64,000 nucleotides of DNA from Nitrospira sp. Its GTDB lineage: Bacteria; Nitrospirota; Nitrospiria; Nitrospirales; Nitrospiraceae. The notes beneath the pieces are model-generated. The model was not told the origin of the DNA. It searched no databases and saw only the letters and a program-made list of their open reading frames with translations. Shown piece by piece: positions 16,617 to 27,745 of the stretch. Position numbers and translations under genes: made by a program. The stretch lies in contig JALHPO010000006.1 of the NCBI GenBank assembly GCA_022842445.1, positions 1 through 64,000 on the forward strand, read 5' to 3'. Position 1 is the first letter of the stretch. Each line of letters opens with the position of its first letter.

Positions 16617-18038
16617 TCAAGACGGACTAGTATTTGCGCGCTCGATCCCCTTACGGAGACGGAGAAGCGTCCGTTCCCGCCCCAGCACTTCCATGACCTC
16701 AAAGAGGCCCGGACTGGCGGTCCGTCCTGTTAATGCTACCCGGACCGGCTGAGCCAGTTGGCCCATCTTGAGGCCTTCTTCTTCGACCGATTTTTTAAAC
16801 GCCGTTTCCCATTCAGATTTTGAGAAGACCGGGAAGGCCTCAAACCGCTGGACCAGCTTGGACAAAACCGGCGCGGCGGCCGGACTGAGAAATTTCTTGG
16901 CTGCCTCTTCTTCAAAGGGCGCCACCGGTCCAAAGTACGGTTTGACCCACTCGACCATTTCAACGAGCGTCTTTGCACGTTCCTTGACCAATACCACCAG
17001 TCGGGCGAGCCACTCGGCGGTCACCGTTCGAACGTCGTTTCCTAAACCGGCCTGCTCCAGCAGCGGAACCAGCGCCTGAGCCACAGAGGCGGGCGAACTG
17101 GTCTTGATGTACTCGGCATTCATCCACAGCAGCTTATCGGGGTTGAAGACGGCTGCCGATGTCTGCACGTGCTTCCACGAGAACTTCTCAATCAACTCCT
17201 CGCGCGTGAACAGTTCCTGATCACCATGCGACCAGCCAAGCCGGACAAGATAATTCACCATCGCCTCGGGCAGATAGCCCATGTCTCTGTAGGCCATGAT
17301 CGACGTGGCGCCGTGGCGCTTGGACAATCGTGTTTTGTCTGCCCCCAGAATCATCGGCAGATGCCCGAAGTGCGGCACAGGAAACCCCAATGCCTCAAAA
17401 ATCGGAACTTGGCGCGGGGTATTGGTCAAATGATCGTCCCCGCGTACGACGTGCGTAATGTTCATCAGCGCATCATCGACCACAACTGAGAAGTTATAGG
17501 TCGGATAGCCGTTGGACCGGAGAATGATGAGATCGTCCAAGATGACATTGTCGAAGACGATCTTGCCTTTGATCAGATCCTCGACGACGGTCTGTCCTTC
17601 CTGAGGAGCCTTGAATCGCAAGGCCGCGTCCCCGGCGGGATTCATGATACGCAGACTGCGACAGCGACCGTCATATCGAGGGGAAAGTCCTTTGGCTTCG
17701 GCCTCTTTGCGCCGGGCTTCCAATTCTTCCGCTCTGCAGACACACCAGTAGGCGCGGCCGGCTTCGAGCAGCCGCATCGCATGGCTGCGATAGAGATCCA
17801 TCCGTTCGGTCTGCCGGTAGGGGCCTTCGTCCCAATCGAGTCCGACCCATTTCATGCCGTCAATGATGGCCTGGATGGATTCATCGGTCGATCGACTCTG
17901 GTCCGTGTCTTCGATACGGAGGATAAAGACGCCTTGCTGCTGTCTGGCATAAAGCCAGTTGAACAAGGCCGTACGAACTCCCCCGATGTGGAGAAATCCT
18001 GTCGGGCTTGGGGCAAACCGCACGCGAACTTGCGTCAT
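16617..18038 (-). CDS. gltX: Glutamyl-tRNA synthetase
   Basis: The product has 473 residues, the normal length. VRFAPSPTGFLHIGGVRTAL carries the HIGH motif and KTRLSKRHG the KMSKS loop; IEDTDQSRSTDESI and VVRGDDHLTNTPRQ are family-specific. The C-terminal anticodon-binding domain is complete. The ATG at 18038 has GGGAG 9 bases upstream; a 14-codon in-frame extension upstream adds only non-conserved residues. With a GlnRS present, this enzyme is expected to be specific for tRNA-Glu. The three tRNA-Gln-derived sequences lie immediately downstream. Confidence 0.95.
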   Translation of the reverse strand: MTQVRVRFAPSPTGFLHIGGVRTALFNWLYARQQQGVFILRIEDTDQSRSTDESIQAIIDGMKWVGLDWDEGPYRQTERMDLYRSHAMRLLEAGRAYWCVCRAEELEARRKEAEAKGLSPRYDGRCRSLRIMNPAGDAALRFKAPQEGQTVVEDLIKGKIVFDNVILDDLIILRSNGYPTYNFSVVVDDALMNITHVVRGDDHLTNTPRQVPIFEALGFPVPHFGHLPMILGADKTRLSKRHGATSIMAYRDMGYLPEAMVNYLVRLGWSHGDQELFTREELIEKFSWKHVQTSAAVFNPDKLLWMNAEYIKTSSPASVAQALVPLLEQAGLGNDVRTVTAEWLARLVVLVKERAKTLVEMVEWVKPYFGPVAPFEEEAAKKFLSPAAAPVLSKLVQRFEAFPVFSKSEWETAFKKSVEEEGLKMGQLAQPVRVALTGRTASPGLFEVMEVLGRERTLLRLRKGIERANTSPS

Positions 18039-18172
18039 AGGAGGAAACTCCCGCTGAAAGACGGTATCTATAGCATGCACGGAAAAGTGTTGTACAGAAT
18101 CGATCCCCTCACGACTATTTTCTCTTTTATCTAGGGCGTCCTTCTGATATGAACGTCTCGGAAGGGAGGGCC

Positions 18173-18874
18173 ATGGCGGAATTCACGCAGACAGCTCGGG
18201 TGCTCTCCGTAACCGATCTCACTCCCAACGTTCGTCAACTCATTCTTCTTCCCAGGACACAGAAGCTCGCGTTCCAACCAGGACAATGGGTGTCGTTGAA
18301 GCTGCCAGTCGGCTCTACGCCGCCTCTCAACCGCGCCTATTCTATGGCGGTCCCGGCGTCGCCCTCCGGCGAACTCACCCTCGTGTTCGACCGGGTGCCG
18401 GATGGATTGGGGTCCCGTTACCTGTCCCAGATCAGAGCCGGGGACGAATTGGTGTTATCCGGCCCCTACGGCAACTTCGTGCTCCCGCAACCGCCCGATC
18501 GGGAGCTGCTGTTCATCGCCCAATATACCGGTCTGGTTCCGATTCGATGCATGCTGAAGGCCATGTACGCCCAACGCGAAACCGTGCCGGTTCTCGTGAT
18601 CGCCGTCGGACCGGCAGAAGATGAATTGCTCTACCACCAGGAGCTGCTTTCGCTCGCCCTCATGCGCCCATCGTTTCGCTATCTTCCGCTGGTTGCCTCC
18701 GGCGAAGAGTCCGCCGTTGCGTTGACCGTGAGCATGCTGAGCCAACTTGTGAATGACCGATCCAAGGTTATTCCCATGCTCTGCGGAACCAAGGGATTCG
18801 TGAGGCCCCTACGAGGCTATTTTGTCGAAACGGGATATGACCGGAAGGACGTGAAGACGGAAACGTACGATTAG
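18173..18874 (+). CDS. FAD-binding ferredoxin-reductase-like oxidoreductase
   Basis: The product has about 233 residues. The beta-barrel FAD domain has the flavin motif LNRAYSMAVP and the SGPYGNFVLP loop. The NAD(P) domain is present but its Gly-rich start reads FIAQYTGLVPIRCML, and the C-terminus has CGTKGFVRP. The ATG at 18173 has GGGAGG close upstream; an earlier in-frame ATG at 18149 lacks one. It may donate electrons to, or accept them from, a ferredoxin; a 2Fe-2S ferredoxin gene converges on it 98 bp away. Confidence 0.78.
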   Translation: MAEFTQTARVLSVTDLTPNVRQLILLPRTQKLAFQPGQWVSLKLPVGSTPPLNRAYSMAVPASPSGELTLVFDRVPDGLGSRYLSQIRAGDELVLSGPYGNFVLPQPPDRELLFIAQYTGLVPIRCMLKAMYAQRETVPVLVIAVGPAEDELLYHQELLSLALMRPSFRYLPLVASGEESAVALTVSMLSQLVNDRSKVIPMLCGTKGFVRPLRGYFVETGYDRKDVKTETYD

Positions 18875-18972
18875 CAAACCGTGTATCGTCAACCGTTATG
18901 GGTTGTTCGAGACCAGGTCACATAGTGGGATTCAAAACGAATGATGACGGCGCATGACAGATCACGCACGCT

Positions 18973-19389
18973 TCAATGTCCTTCCCGGACGAGGTTTTTA
19001 TTGACGGCGGGGATCTCGACGACAATGTCTTTGGTGCCGTTGGGCACGCATTGGCATCCCAGCCGTGAATGCAGTGTGGTCATCGGCGCTTCATCGAGCT
19101 GATCATATTCGTCATCCGTGCCTTCATTACAGGTATCGAGCCCCTGTTTCACCATGACATGGCAGGTCGAGCAGGCGCACACCCCTCCACATACATGCTC
19201 CAAATCCACTCCGTTCCCCATCGCAATATCGAGAATGCTTCCCGGCAAACCCGTTTGACCATAGGGAATTCTGGACGGATCTACAGCAACTTTCGTGACC
19301 GTCCCGTCCGGCTGAATATAGGTGACGGTATACGCGGTTTTGGGGAGGTCATAGTCGGCCTTTTCAATATAGGGATTTGTGCCACCCAT
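18973..19389 (-). CDS. fdx: 2Fe-2S ferredoxin of the ISC type
   Basis: The product has 138 residues. The adrenodoxin/ISC-type ligand pattern is CGGVCACSTC (C67, C73, C76) plus SRLGCQC (C112). The spacing C-x5-C-x2-C and the SRLGCQ tail match ISC ferredoxins. It would supply electrons for cluster assembly. It is encoded divergently from iscR and so lies outside the main isc operon but shares its regulatory region. About 20 residues before the fold are not seen in E. coli Fdx. Confidence 0.88.
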   Translation of the reverse strand: MGGTNPYIEKADYDLPKTAYTVTYIQPDGTVTKVAVDPSRIPYGQTGLPGSILDIAMGNGVDLEHVCGGVCACSTCHVMVKQGLDTCNEGTDDEYDQLDEAPMTTLHSRLGCQCVPNGTKDIVVEIPAVNKNLVREGH

Positions 19390-19478
19390 CGGTATGTTCC
19401 TTTCTCGCTACCAGCCTAACTCTCGCCGCATGAATCATAGGGGTCATACGGGCGGGAGTTTCTTGGTGCATCATGTTG

Positions 19479-19508
19479 TTGACAGCCCTGAATTCTGCGT
19501 GCTATCTT
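19479..19508 (+). promoter_or_regulatory. Sigma70-type promoter of the isc operon
   Basis: A perfect TTGACA, an 18-base spacer and TATCTT lie 62 bases before the iscR start. A long palindrome follows just downstream and probably overlaps the transcription start. Confidence 0.6.
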
Positions 19509-19524
19509 AAGTGCGACTCATTTG

Positions 19525-19549
19525 ATCGGAGATCATTATAGTCTCCGAT
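19525..19549. promoter_or_regulatory. Palindromic operator upstream of iscR
   Basis: Perfect 8-base arms ATCGGAGA and TCTCCGAT are separated by 9 bases. The site lies between the promoter -10 element and the iscR start, where repressor binding would block transcription. An Rrf2-type regulator, most simply IscR itself, is the likely ligand; the sequence differs from the E. coli IscR sites. Confidence 0.55.
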
Positions 19550-19569
19550 AGTATTGATCGGCAATAGTC

Positions 19570-20043
19570 ATGTTGAAAATATCGAAAAAAGCTGATTACG
19601 CGCTCATGGCTCTCCAGCATATCGCCTCCGTCCAATTCGGCGATGTGACCCCGGGCCGCGTCGTGAATACCAAGGAGATCGCCGAAGAATACAACATCCC
19701 ATTGGAGCTGTTGGCAAAGGTGCTCCAAGCTCTCTCCAAGAACGGCATGATCGAGAGCCATAACGGCCCCAAGGGGGGATACTTGCTCGCCCGAAACGCG
19801 AGTCATATCACAATCGCACAAATTCTTGAAAGCATCGAAGGTCCGTTGGGACTGACCGACTGTTCACATGAAAAGGATGGTGACTTCTGCATGCAACGGG
19901 AGCATTGCAACATCCGCACGCCGCTGTTGAAGGTGCAGGACAGCATCTATCAACTGCTTAATAGTATGACCCTGCAGGATATGATGGGCGGCACGCCCCT
20001 CATTACGATTCAGTCGCCGTCAACACAAGGAGTCGACCGATGA
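19570..20043 (+). CDS. iscR: Rrf2-family iron-sulfur cluster regulator IscR
   Basis: The product has 157 residues. A winged helix (residues 1-80, [18 protein letters not shown] and the wing [11 protein letters not shown]) is followed by three Cys in [17 protein letters not shown] (C98, C107, C113) that can bind a 2Fe-2S cluster. The spacing C-x8-C-x5-C is wider at the first gap than in E. coli. In the apo or holo state it would tune isc expression. It is the first gene of the operon, and its stop overlaps the iscS start (ATGA). Confidence 0.88.
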   Translation: MLKISKKADYALMALQHIASVQFGDVTPGRVVNTKEIAEEYNIPLELLAKVLQALSKNGMIESHNGPKGGYLLARNASHITIAQILESIEGPLGLTDCSHEKDGDFCMQREHCNIRTPLLKVQDSIYQLLNSMTLQDMMGGTPLITIQSPSTQGVDR

Positions 20044-21257
20044 AGCTTCCAATTTTCCTCGACAACCATTCGACCACCCCGATGGATCCACGGGTTCTGG
20101 ACGCTATGCTTCCGTATTTTGTCGAAAAGTTCGGTAATGCCGCCAGCCGCAACCATGCCTTCGGCTGGGCCGCGGAAGAAGCGGTGGAGCTGGCCCGCAA
20201 GCAAATCGCCAAACTGATCAACGCCGATTCGAAAGAAATCGTGTTTACCAGCGGCGCGACGGAATCGGACAACCTTGCGCTCAAAGGCGTCCTGGAGATG
20301 TACAAGGAAAAGGGCACCCACCTCATCACATCATCCACGGAGCACCGCGCCGTGCTCGACACGGCCAAGTCGCTCGAAGCCAAGGGCCTGGCCACGGTCA
20401 CCTATCTGCCGGTCGATAAACACGGCATGGTCAACCCCGACGACGTGCGGAACGCGATCACGGACAAGACTGTCCTGATTTCCGTGATGCTGGCCAATAA
20501 CGAAATCGGCACGATCAATCCGATCCGGGAGATCGGCAAGATCGCGAAGGAGAAAGGCGTGCTGTTTCACTGCGACGCCACACAGGGTGTCGGGAAAATT
20601 CCCGTCGACGTGCAGGCCATGGGCATCGACCTTATGTCGTTCACCGCCCATAAGATGTATGGCCCCAAGGGAGTGGGCGCGCTCTATGTGCGGAAGAAGA
20701 GTCCCCGGGTCCGCCTCGTCGCCCAAATGGACGGCGGCGGGCATGAACGCGGCATGCGCTCCGGCACCCTGCCGGTGCCACTGATCGTCGGGTTCGGCAA
20801 GGCTTGCGAATTGTGCGAACAGGAAATGGCGACGGATACGGCGCGCCTGACTGCCATGCGCAATCGGCTCGAAACAGCCATTATGGCGGGATTGGAAGAA
20901 AGTTATCTGAACGGCCACCCCACCGACCGGCTGCCGGGCAATCTCAACATCTCCTTTGCCTATGTGGAAGGTGAATCGTTACTGATGGGCATGAAAGACA
21001 TCGCGCTCTCGTCCGGATCGGCCTGCACCTCGGCCACACTGGAGCCGTCATATGTCTTGCGCGCACTCGGCGTTGGGGTTGAACTTGCCCACTCGTCGAT
21101 CCGCTTTGGCTTGGGCCGGTTCAACACCGAAGAAGAGGTTGACTACACAATCAAGAAGGTTATGGAGATTGTGACCAAATTGCGGGAAATGTCTCCACTC
21201 TATGAGATGGCTAAAGAAGGCGTCGATTTGAAGTCAGTTCAATGGGCAGCCCACTGA
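20040..21257 (+). CDS. iscS: Cysteine desulfurase
   Basis: The product has 405 residues, as in E. coli. PLP is bound by Lys205 in [12 protein letters not shown]; His102 stacks on the cofactor, and the persulfide-carrying Cys329 sits in the mobile loop SSGSACTSA. It releases sulfur from cysteine and passes it to IscU. The ATG overlaps the iscR stop, so translation is coupled. The C-terminal [14 protein letters not shown], which docks IscU, is conserved. Confidence 0.95.
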   Translation: MKLPIFLDNHSTTPMDPRVLDAMLPYFVEKFGNAASRNHAFGWAAEEAVELARKQIAKLINADSKEIVFTSGATESDNLALKGVLEMYKEKGTHLITSSTEHRAVLDTAKSLEAKGLATVTYLPVDKHGMVNPDDVRNAITDKTVLISVMLANNEIGTINPIREIGKIAKEKGVLFHCDATQGVGKIPVDVQAMGIDLMSFTAHKMYGPKGVGALYVRKKSPRVRLVAQMDGGGHERGMRSGTLPVPLIVGFGKACELCEQEMATDTARLTAMRNRLETAIMAGLEESYLNGHPTDRLPGNLNISFAYVEGESLLMGMKDIALSSGSACTSATLEPSYVLRALGVGVELAHSSIRFGLGRFNTEEEVDYTIKKVMEIVTKLREMSPLYEMAKEGVDLKSVQWAAH

Positions 21258-21289
21258 ACTGACACGACGCGATATACAAGGAGGACGTC

Positions 21290-21685
21290 ATGGCATACAG
21301 CGATAAAGTCGTCGATCATTTTAATAACCCCCGGAACATGGGAAGTTTCAAAAAAGACGAAGACGGCGTTGGTACCGGCATGGTCGGCGCGCCGGAATGC
21401 GGTGATGTGATGAAGCTGCAGATCAAGGTGCAGGACGATATGATCGTAGACGCCAAGTTTAAGACCTTCGGCTGCGGATCCGCCATCGCCAGTTCCAGCT
21501 TGGCCACCGAATGGCTCAAGGGCAAAACGATCGAAGAGGCCCAGAAGATCAAGAATACCGACATCGTGCAGGAGCTGAATCTCCCGCCGGTGAAGATCCA
21601 TTGTTCTGTGCTGGCGGAAGACGCCATCAAGGCCGCGCTGGCGGACTATCAGAAAAAGGCCGACAAGCCAGAAGCAGCCCGATAA
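21290..21685 (+). CDS. iscU: Iron-sulfur cluster scaffold IscU
   Basis: The product has 131 residues. The three cluster ligands are present as GAPECGDVM (C37), FGCGSAIASSS (C62) and KIHCSVLAEDA (C105), together with the HscA-recognition motif LPPVK at residues 98-102. It builds clusters with sulfur from IscS and hands them on via HscA/HscB. AAGGAGG precedes the ATG. It begins 32 bp after iscS. Confidence 0.95.
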   Translation: MAYSDKVVDHFNNPRNMGSFKKDEDGVGTGMVGAPECGDVMKLQIKVQDDMIVDAKFKTFGCGSAIASSSLATEWLKGKTIEEAQKIKNTDIVQELNLPPVKIHCSVLAEDAIKAALADYQKKADKPEAAR

Positions 21686-21727
21686 CCCCCATCGCAGAGG
21701 CAACAAGCAAAGGGAAGGAGCGCGCCC

Positions 21728-22087
21728 ATGGATACACCGGAAACGACCACAACGCCCGAGCCGGTCGTCACCTTGAGCGAATCGGCATTGAAGGAAGTCA
21801 AGCGGCTCATTAACGTGCAAGGCATTGAGAGCGGCGGGCTTCGCCTCGGCGTCAAGGGCGGCGGCTGCTCAGGGCTCAGCTATACGATCAATTTCGACGA
21901 GAAGATCGGGCAGTACGACCAGGTTTTCGAGTTCGACGGAGTCAGGGTGATCATCGACGCCAAAAGTGCGATCTACTTGCAGGGTACACAACTCGACTAC
22001 CAAAAAGATCTTATGGGCGGCAATTTCAAGTTCGTGAACCCGAATGCCAATAAGACCTGCGGCTGCGGAGAGTCGTTCTCGGCGTAG
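21728..22087 (+). CDS. iscA: A-type iron-sulfur carrier protein
   Basis: The product has 119 residues. A-type carriers have three Cys, here C47 in KGGGCSGLSY and C111/C113 in TCGCGESFSA. The first 14 residues (Thr/Pro-rich) extend beyond the usual start. It carries iron or a cluster to apo-targets. It is the fourth gene of the isc operon, with GGAAGGAG before the ATG. Confidence 0.92.
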   Translation: MDTPETTTTPEPVVTLSESALKEVKRLINVQGIESGGLRLGVKGGGCSGLSYTINFDEKIGQYDQVFEFDGVRVIIDAKSAIYLQGTQLDYQKDLMGGNFKFVNPNANKTCGCGESFSA

Positions 22088-22242
22088 ACACCTTGTGCGT
22101 TGCACATTCTGGCCGCTCACACAAACTGCGCCGTGCCCTCAGCCTGTATCTTCACCTCTCAGAAGCCGGCGGTTTGTTTTCAGCACCCTGTGCAGGCAGG
22201 GCGCGTAGCTGTCCCGTCAGGCCAACATAGGCGGAGTGACAT

Positions 22243-22959
22243 ATGGATCAGCACCACACGCACAACACCGGTTCACGCGATCTTCGGATGGCCAGAAGCA
22301 TGTGCTGGCACTGCCAATCCGAAATGTCCGGTGAGTATTTCTGCGAACGTTGCGTGAAGGTCCAGCCCGTCTCGAAAGAGACGGATTATTTTACCTGCTT
22401 TGGCCTTCCTCGCCGGTTGACCATCGACCTGAAGAAACTGGAGGCGAAATTCTACGAGATGAGCCGCGCATTTCATCCCGACTTTTATCAGAACAAGAGC
22501 GAGACCGAGCAGACTATCAGCCTTGGGAACGCGGCCACTCTCAACACAGCCTATCGCACACTTCGTGATCCGATTCAGCGCGCCGAGTATCTGCTCGACC
22601 TGGAGGCCGGATCGGTTAAGGACATTCGCACATCGCCGCCGAGCGATCTCTTCGAGGAAATTCTCGAGCTTCAAGAAACGGTTGAAGCGTATCGGGCAAG
22701 CGATCGCACCTCCGAAACAGGCCGGCAACTGCTCACGCGGCTTGTGGCAGAACGACAGGCCTTGGATCAGCGCAAACAGGATATGGAACATCACCTCCAA
22801 CAGATCTGTACCGACTGGGATGCGCTGCAAGACCGAGGCGAAGCCACCAGCCAGGCCCGTACGGAACGGGACCGCCTCCTGAAACAGATGCGGGAGATTC
22901 TCTCCAACCGCACCTACGTGAAGAATATTGTCAACGATCTCGCCGCAACGATCGGATAA
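22243..22959 (+). CDS. hscB: Co-chaperone HscB with an N-terminal zinc-binding Cys pair
   Basis: The product has 238 residues. Residues 21-37 hold two CxxC pairs (CWHC and CERC), absent from E. coli HscB but typical of animal HSC20. A J-domain follows with HPD at residues 78-80, then the C-terminal three-helix IscU-binding domain, here extended by a long charged coiled-coil-like segment (residues about 150-215). It recruits IscU to HscA and stimulates its ATPase. The gene starts 155 bp after iscA and ends 5 bp before hscA. Confidence 0.9.
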   Translation: MDQHHTHNTGSRDLRMARSMCWHCQSEMSGEYFCERCVKVQPVSKETDYFTCFGLPRRLTIDLKKLEAKFYEMSRAFHPDFYQNKSETEQTISLGNAATLNTAYRTLRDPIQRAEYLLDLEAGSVKDIRTSPPSDLFEEILELQETVEAYRASDRTSETGRQLLTRLVAERQALDQRKQDMEHHLQQICTDWDALQDRGEATSQARTERDRLLKQMREILSNRTYVKNIVNDLAATIG

Positions 22960-22964
22960 CGGAC

Positions 22965-24785
<1,821 letters not shown>

Positions 24786-24924
24786 ATCGCATGCCGCGTG
24801 ACGAGCGGGACTAGCAAGAAATGCGCGAAAAGCTGAAGAGTTCAACTATGCCAGTCTCGCCCTTCGCGCGCGTCTCGCCTTTTCCACATAGGCGACAATC
24901 AGGCGACGAGATACGGAGGAAGAC

Positions 24925-25137
24925 ATGGATCTGAAGTGGCAGGATGCGGAAGAAATCGCGATTCGTCTGGTCGAGGAACATCCGGAAACCGATCCGCTCA
25001 CCGTTCGGTTCACCGATATGCACGCCTGGGTCGTCGCCTTGCCGGAATTCAAAGACGACACAAAGAAGTCGAACGAAAAAATACTCGAAACAATCCAGAT
25101 GGCCTGGCATGAAGAATACCAGGACTCAAAATCCTAA
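24925..25137 (+). CDS. iscX: IscX (Fe-S assembly regulator)
   Basis: The product has 70 residues, the normal family size. It is acidic, with MDLKWQDAEEIAIRLVEEHP, PLTVRFTDMHAWV and the C-terminal ILETIQMAWHEEYQD. IscX binds IscS and iron and modulates desulfurase activity. GGAGGA lies 7 bases before the ATG. It ends the isc operon after a 139-bp gap containing short repeated words and faces PBP1A 12 bp away. Confidence 0.92.
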   Translation: MDLKWQDAEEIAIRLVEEHPETDPLTVRFTDMHAWVVALPEFKDDTKKSNEKILETIQMAWHEEYQDSKS

Positions 25138-25149
25138 CTGCGGAGACAA

Positions 25150-27567
25150 TCAGAGCCCGCCCTCGCCAACCGGCGGCCCTTCCGGAATCTGATCCAGCTT
25201 ATAGAAGTCCGTGGGGTCAACCCGGCGGTGTGCCGCCTGTGTCGGTTCACTGCCTTTCGCAAAGATTTCGACCGCCCCCTTCTGCCCCTCGCCGTCCTGC
25301 TCCGACTCCAGCAGCCCTGTCGACGAATCAACCTTCACAAAGGTGACTCCGTCCGGAATTTCAAACGGCACGACGGGAAGCTGATTCAACGCCTCCTTCA
25401 TGAAGGCCATCCAAATCGGCAGTGCCGCGCGAGCGCCCGTTTCACTCTCGCCGAGCGAACGACGATCGTCGAATCCCACATACACCCCGGTGACTAAATT
25501 AGGAGCCCCGCCGATAAACCACGCGTTGATATAGTCGTTGGTCGTCCCGGTCTTCCCTGCAATGGGCCGATTGAGCGCTTTCGCAGCCTGGCCCGTTCCC
25601 TTCTGCACCACATCTTCCATCATATTGGTGATGAGATATGCGATTTCTTTTGCAAGAACCTCCTGCGGTTGAGGTTGCGCCGATTCAAGCAGCTTTCCCG
25701 TGCTGTCCATCGCCACTTTGATGGCATACGGCTCCACACGGGTTCCCTGATTCAGAAAGACCCCGTACACCGAGGTCAATTCCATCAAGCCCACTGACGA
25801 CGACCCCAGGCCCAAGGAAAGGTCGGCCGGCAACGGACTGACCATGCCGACCGAGCGGGAAAATTCGATGACATTCTTGATCCCTACCTTATCGAGCAGC
25901 CGCACGGTCGCAAGATTGTGCGAATGCGCCAGCGCGTCACGCAGACTCACCATGCCGTGAAACTTCCGGCCATAATTCTCGGGTTTCCACGTCTTGTCGT
26001 CCTCTTCCTGTTCATAGACGACCGGCGCATCCAGAATCTGTGTGGCGGGGCTCAACCCTTGGCTCATCGCGGTCGCATAGATAAGCGGCTTGAATGCTGA
26101 TCCCGGCTGCCGGTGCGCTTGCACAGCACGGTTGTACTCACTTCGTGAAAAATCGTAGCCCCCGACCATCGCCCGAATTGCGCCGCTCTTTGGATCGATG
26201 GCGATCAGGCCTCCTTCGACGATCGGCGTCTGTTCGAGCGTCAATTGCATCCCGTCTTTAGAAACCTTTTTCACTCCGACCTCGACGACATCGCCGGGTT
26301 TGAGGATCTGCTTGAGATTGGGATTCACCACGAAGTTGACCGTTGGATCTGGCCCCTTCAGGAACCGCTTCGCCCAGGCCATATCGTCGAAAGCCAGCTT
26401 CGCCGCAACCGATCCGACTTGCACCACGTAAAAATCCTTCGCGACCCTTAACACGATGCCTTCTGCCATATCGCCCGGCTTGAGCGGTTTGTCCTCCGAT
26501 GCAGGCATCGAAGACTGGAGGGTGCTTAGATCGACCGTTCGCCGAGGCCCACGCCATCCTTGCCGCTTATCGAGTTCACGGACCCCGGCGACGAACGCAG
26601 CCTCTGCGGCCTTTTGCATCGAGAGATTCAGGGTCGTGTGAATTTGCAGGCCGCCCTTATACACCATCGTTTCCCCGTATTTCGCCATCAGCAATTGGCG
26701 AACATGCTCAACGAAATGCGGGGCAAGATGCTCACTGCCGGGGCGATGGAAATTGAGCGTCTCGGCCACAGCGGCTTCGCGATCGGCCGCCGTGATGAAC
26801 CCCGCCTCTTCCATCCGGGACAACACATGCTCTTGCCGCTTTTTCGCCCGTTCGTATGCGGTGAACGGGGAGAACCGGCTGGGAGATTTTGGAAGTCCTG
26901 CGAGAAAAGCCGACTCGGCAAGGGTCAACTCGGAGAGTTTTTTGCCAAAGTACGATTGGGCCGCCGAAGCCACGCCATACGATCCCTGTCCGAAGTAGAT
27001 TTGGTTCAGATAGGTTTCAAGAATCTGTTCCTTCCCGGACACCGCTTCCATTTTATAAGCCAAGACTAACTCCCGAATCTTGCGCTCATACGACCGCTCC
27101 GATGACAGAAACAACGATCTGGCCAACTGCTGCGTAATCGTGCTCGCCCCCTCGACCTTTCTGCCGCCATGGCGGATGTTCGTCCAAGCCGCCCGCAACA
27201 TGCCGATGTAGTCCAGTCCTGGATGTTCGAAAAAGCGCGCATCTTCCGTAGCAATCACCGCCTGGCTGAGAGATTTGGGAATGTCGGCGAGCGGCGTCAG
27301 AATACGGCGTTCAATGAAGAATTGGCCGATGGGCTGCCGATCGTCCGAGTACACGGTAGTTACCAGGCTCGGTTGATAGTTCTGAAGCTGTTCGAGCGAC
27401 GGAAGGTCCTGCGAAAAGTACCAGATCACTCCCGTGACCGTCGTGGCTCCGATGATTGTGCAAACGGCAAATCCGACCAGGGCGATCTGCCACCAGCGCC
27501 ACTCCCAGAAGCGCCAGTTCCGAGGAGGCCGCCTCTGAATCTCTATAAAGCGATCATCGCCCGGCAT
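25150..27567 (-). CDS. Penicillin-binding protein 1A (transglycosylase-transpeptidase)
   Basis: The product has 805 residues and is a class A PBP. A short cytoplasmic tail and one membrane segment (about residues 23-50) precede the GT51 domain, which has the catalytic Glu in ATEDARFFEHPG, EGASTITQQLARSL and YLNQIYFGQGSYGV. An OB-like linker is followed by the transpeptidase domain with SxxK in PGSAFKPL, SHN and KTGTTNDYINAWF. It polymerises and cross-links peptidoglycan. Family members of this type also carry the ODD/OB region, as here. It stands alone and converges on iscX. Confidence 0.93.
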   Translation of the reverse strand: MPGDDRFIEIQRRPPRNWRFWEWRWWQIALVGFAVCTIIGATTVTGVIWYFSQDLPSLEQLQNYQPSLVTTVYSDDRQPIGQFFIERRILTPLADIPKSLSQAVIATEDARFFEHPGLDYIGMLRAAWTNIRHGGRKVEGASTITQQLARSLFLSSERSYERKIRELVLAYKMEAVSGKEQILETYLNQIYFGQGSYGVASAAQSYFGKKLSELTLAESAFLAGLPKSPSRFSPFTAYERAKKRQEHVLSRMEEAGFITAADREAAVAETLNFHRPGSEHLAPHFVEHVRQLLMAKYGETMVYKGGLQIHTTLNLSMQKAAEAAFVAGVRELDKRQGWRGPRRTVDLSTLQSSMPASEDKPLKPGDMAEGIVLRVAKDFYVVQVGSVAAKLAFDDMAWAKRFLKGPDPTVNFVVNPNLKQILKPGDVVEVGVKKVSKDGMQLTLEQTPIVEGGLIAIDPKSGAIRAMVGGYDFSRSEYNRAVQAHRQPGSAFKPLIYATAMSQGLSPATQILDAPVVYEQEEDDKTWKPENYGRKFHGMVSLRDALAHSHNLATVRLLDKVGIKNVIEFSRSVGMVSPLPADLSLGLGSSSVGLMELTSVYGVFLNQGTRVEPYAIKVAMDSTGKLLESAQPQPQEVLAKEIAYLITNMMEDVVQKGTGQAAKALNRPIAGKTGTTNDYINAWFIGGAPNLVTGVYVGFDDRRSLGESETGARAALPIWMAFMKEALNQLPVVPFEIPDGVTFVKVDSSTGLLESEQDGEGQKGAVEIFAKGSEPTQAAHRRVDPTDFYKLDQIPEGPPVGEGGL

Positions 27568-27745
27568 CCGAACAAGACTCCTGTGTATGGTGAGTTTATA
27601 GTCAGCGAGGGTGTTGAAAACACCTTACAATGCAACCCCCCAAAACTCAAGCAAGGTCTTCCATCAGGCTACGCGCAGAACCACTCGGACAACCAATACT
27701 TCTTCTTGCGCTCAAAACTCTGAGCAGCCATTTCGAATCGCCCCT

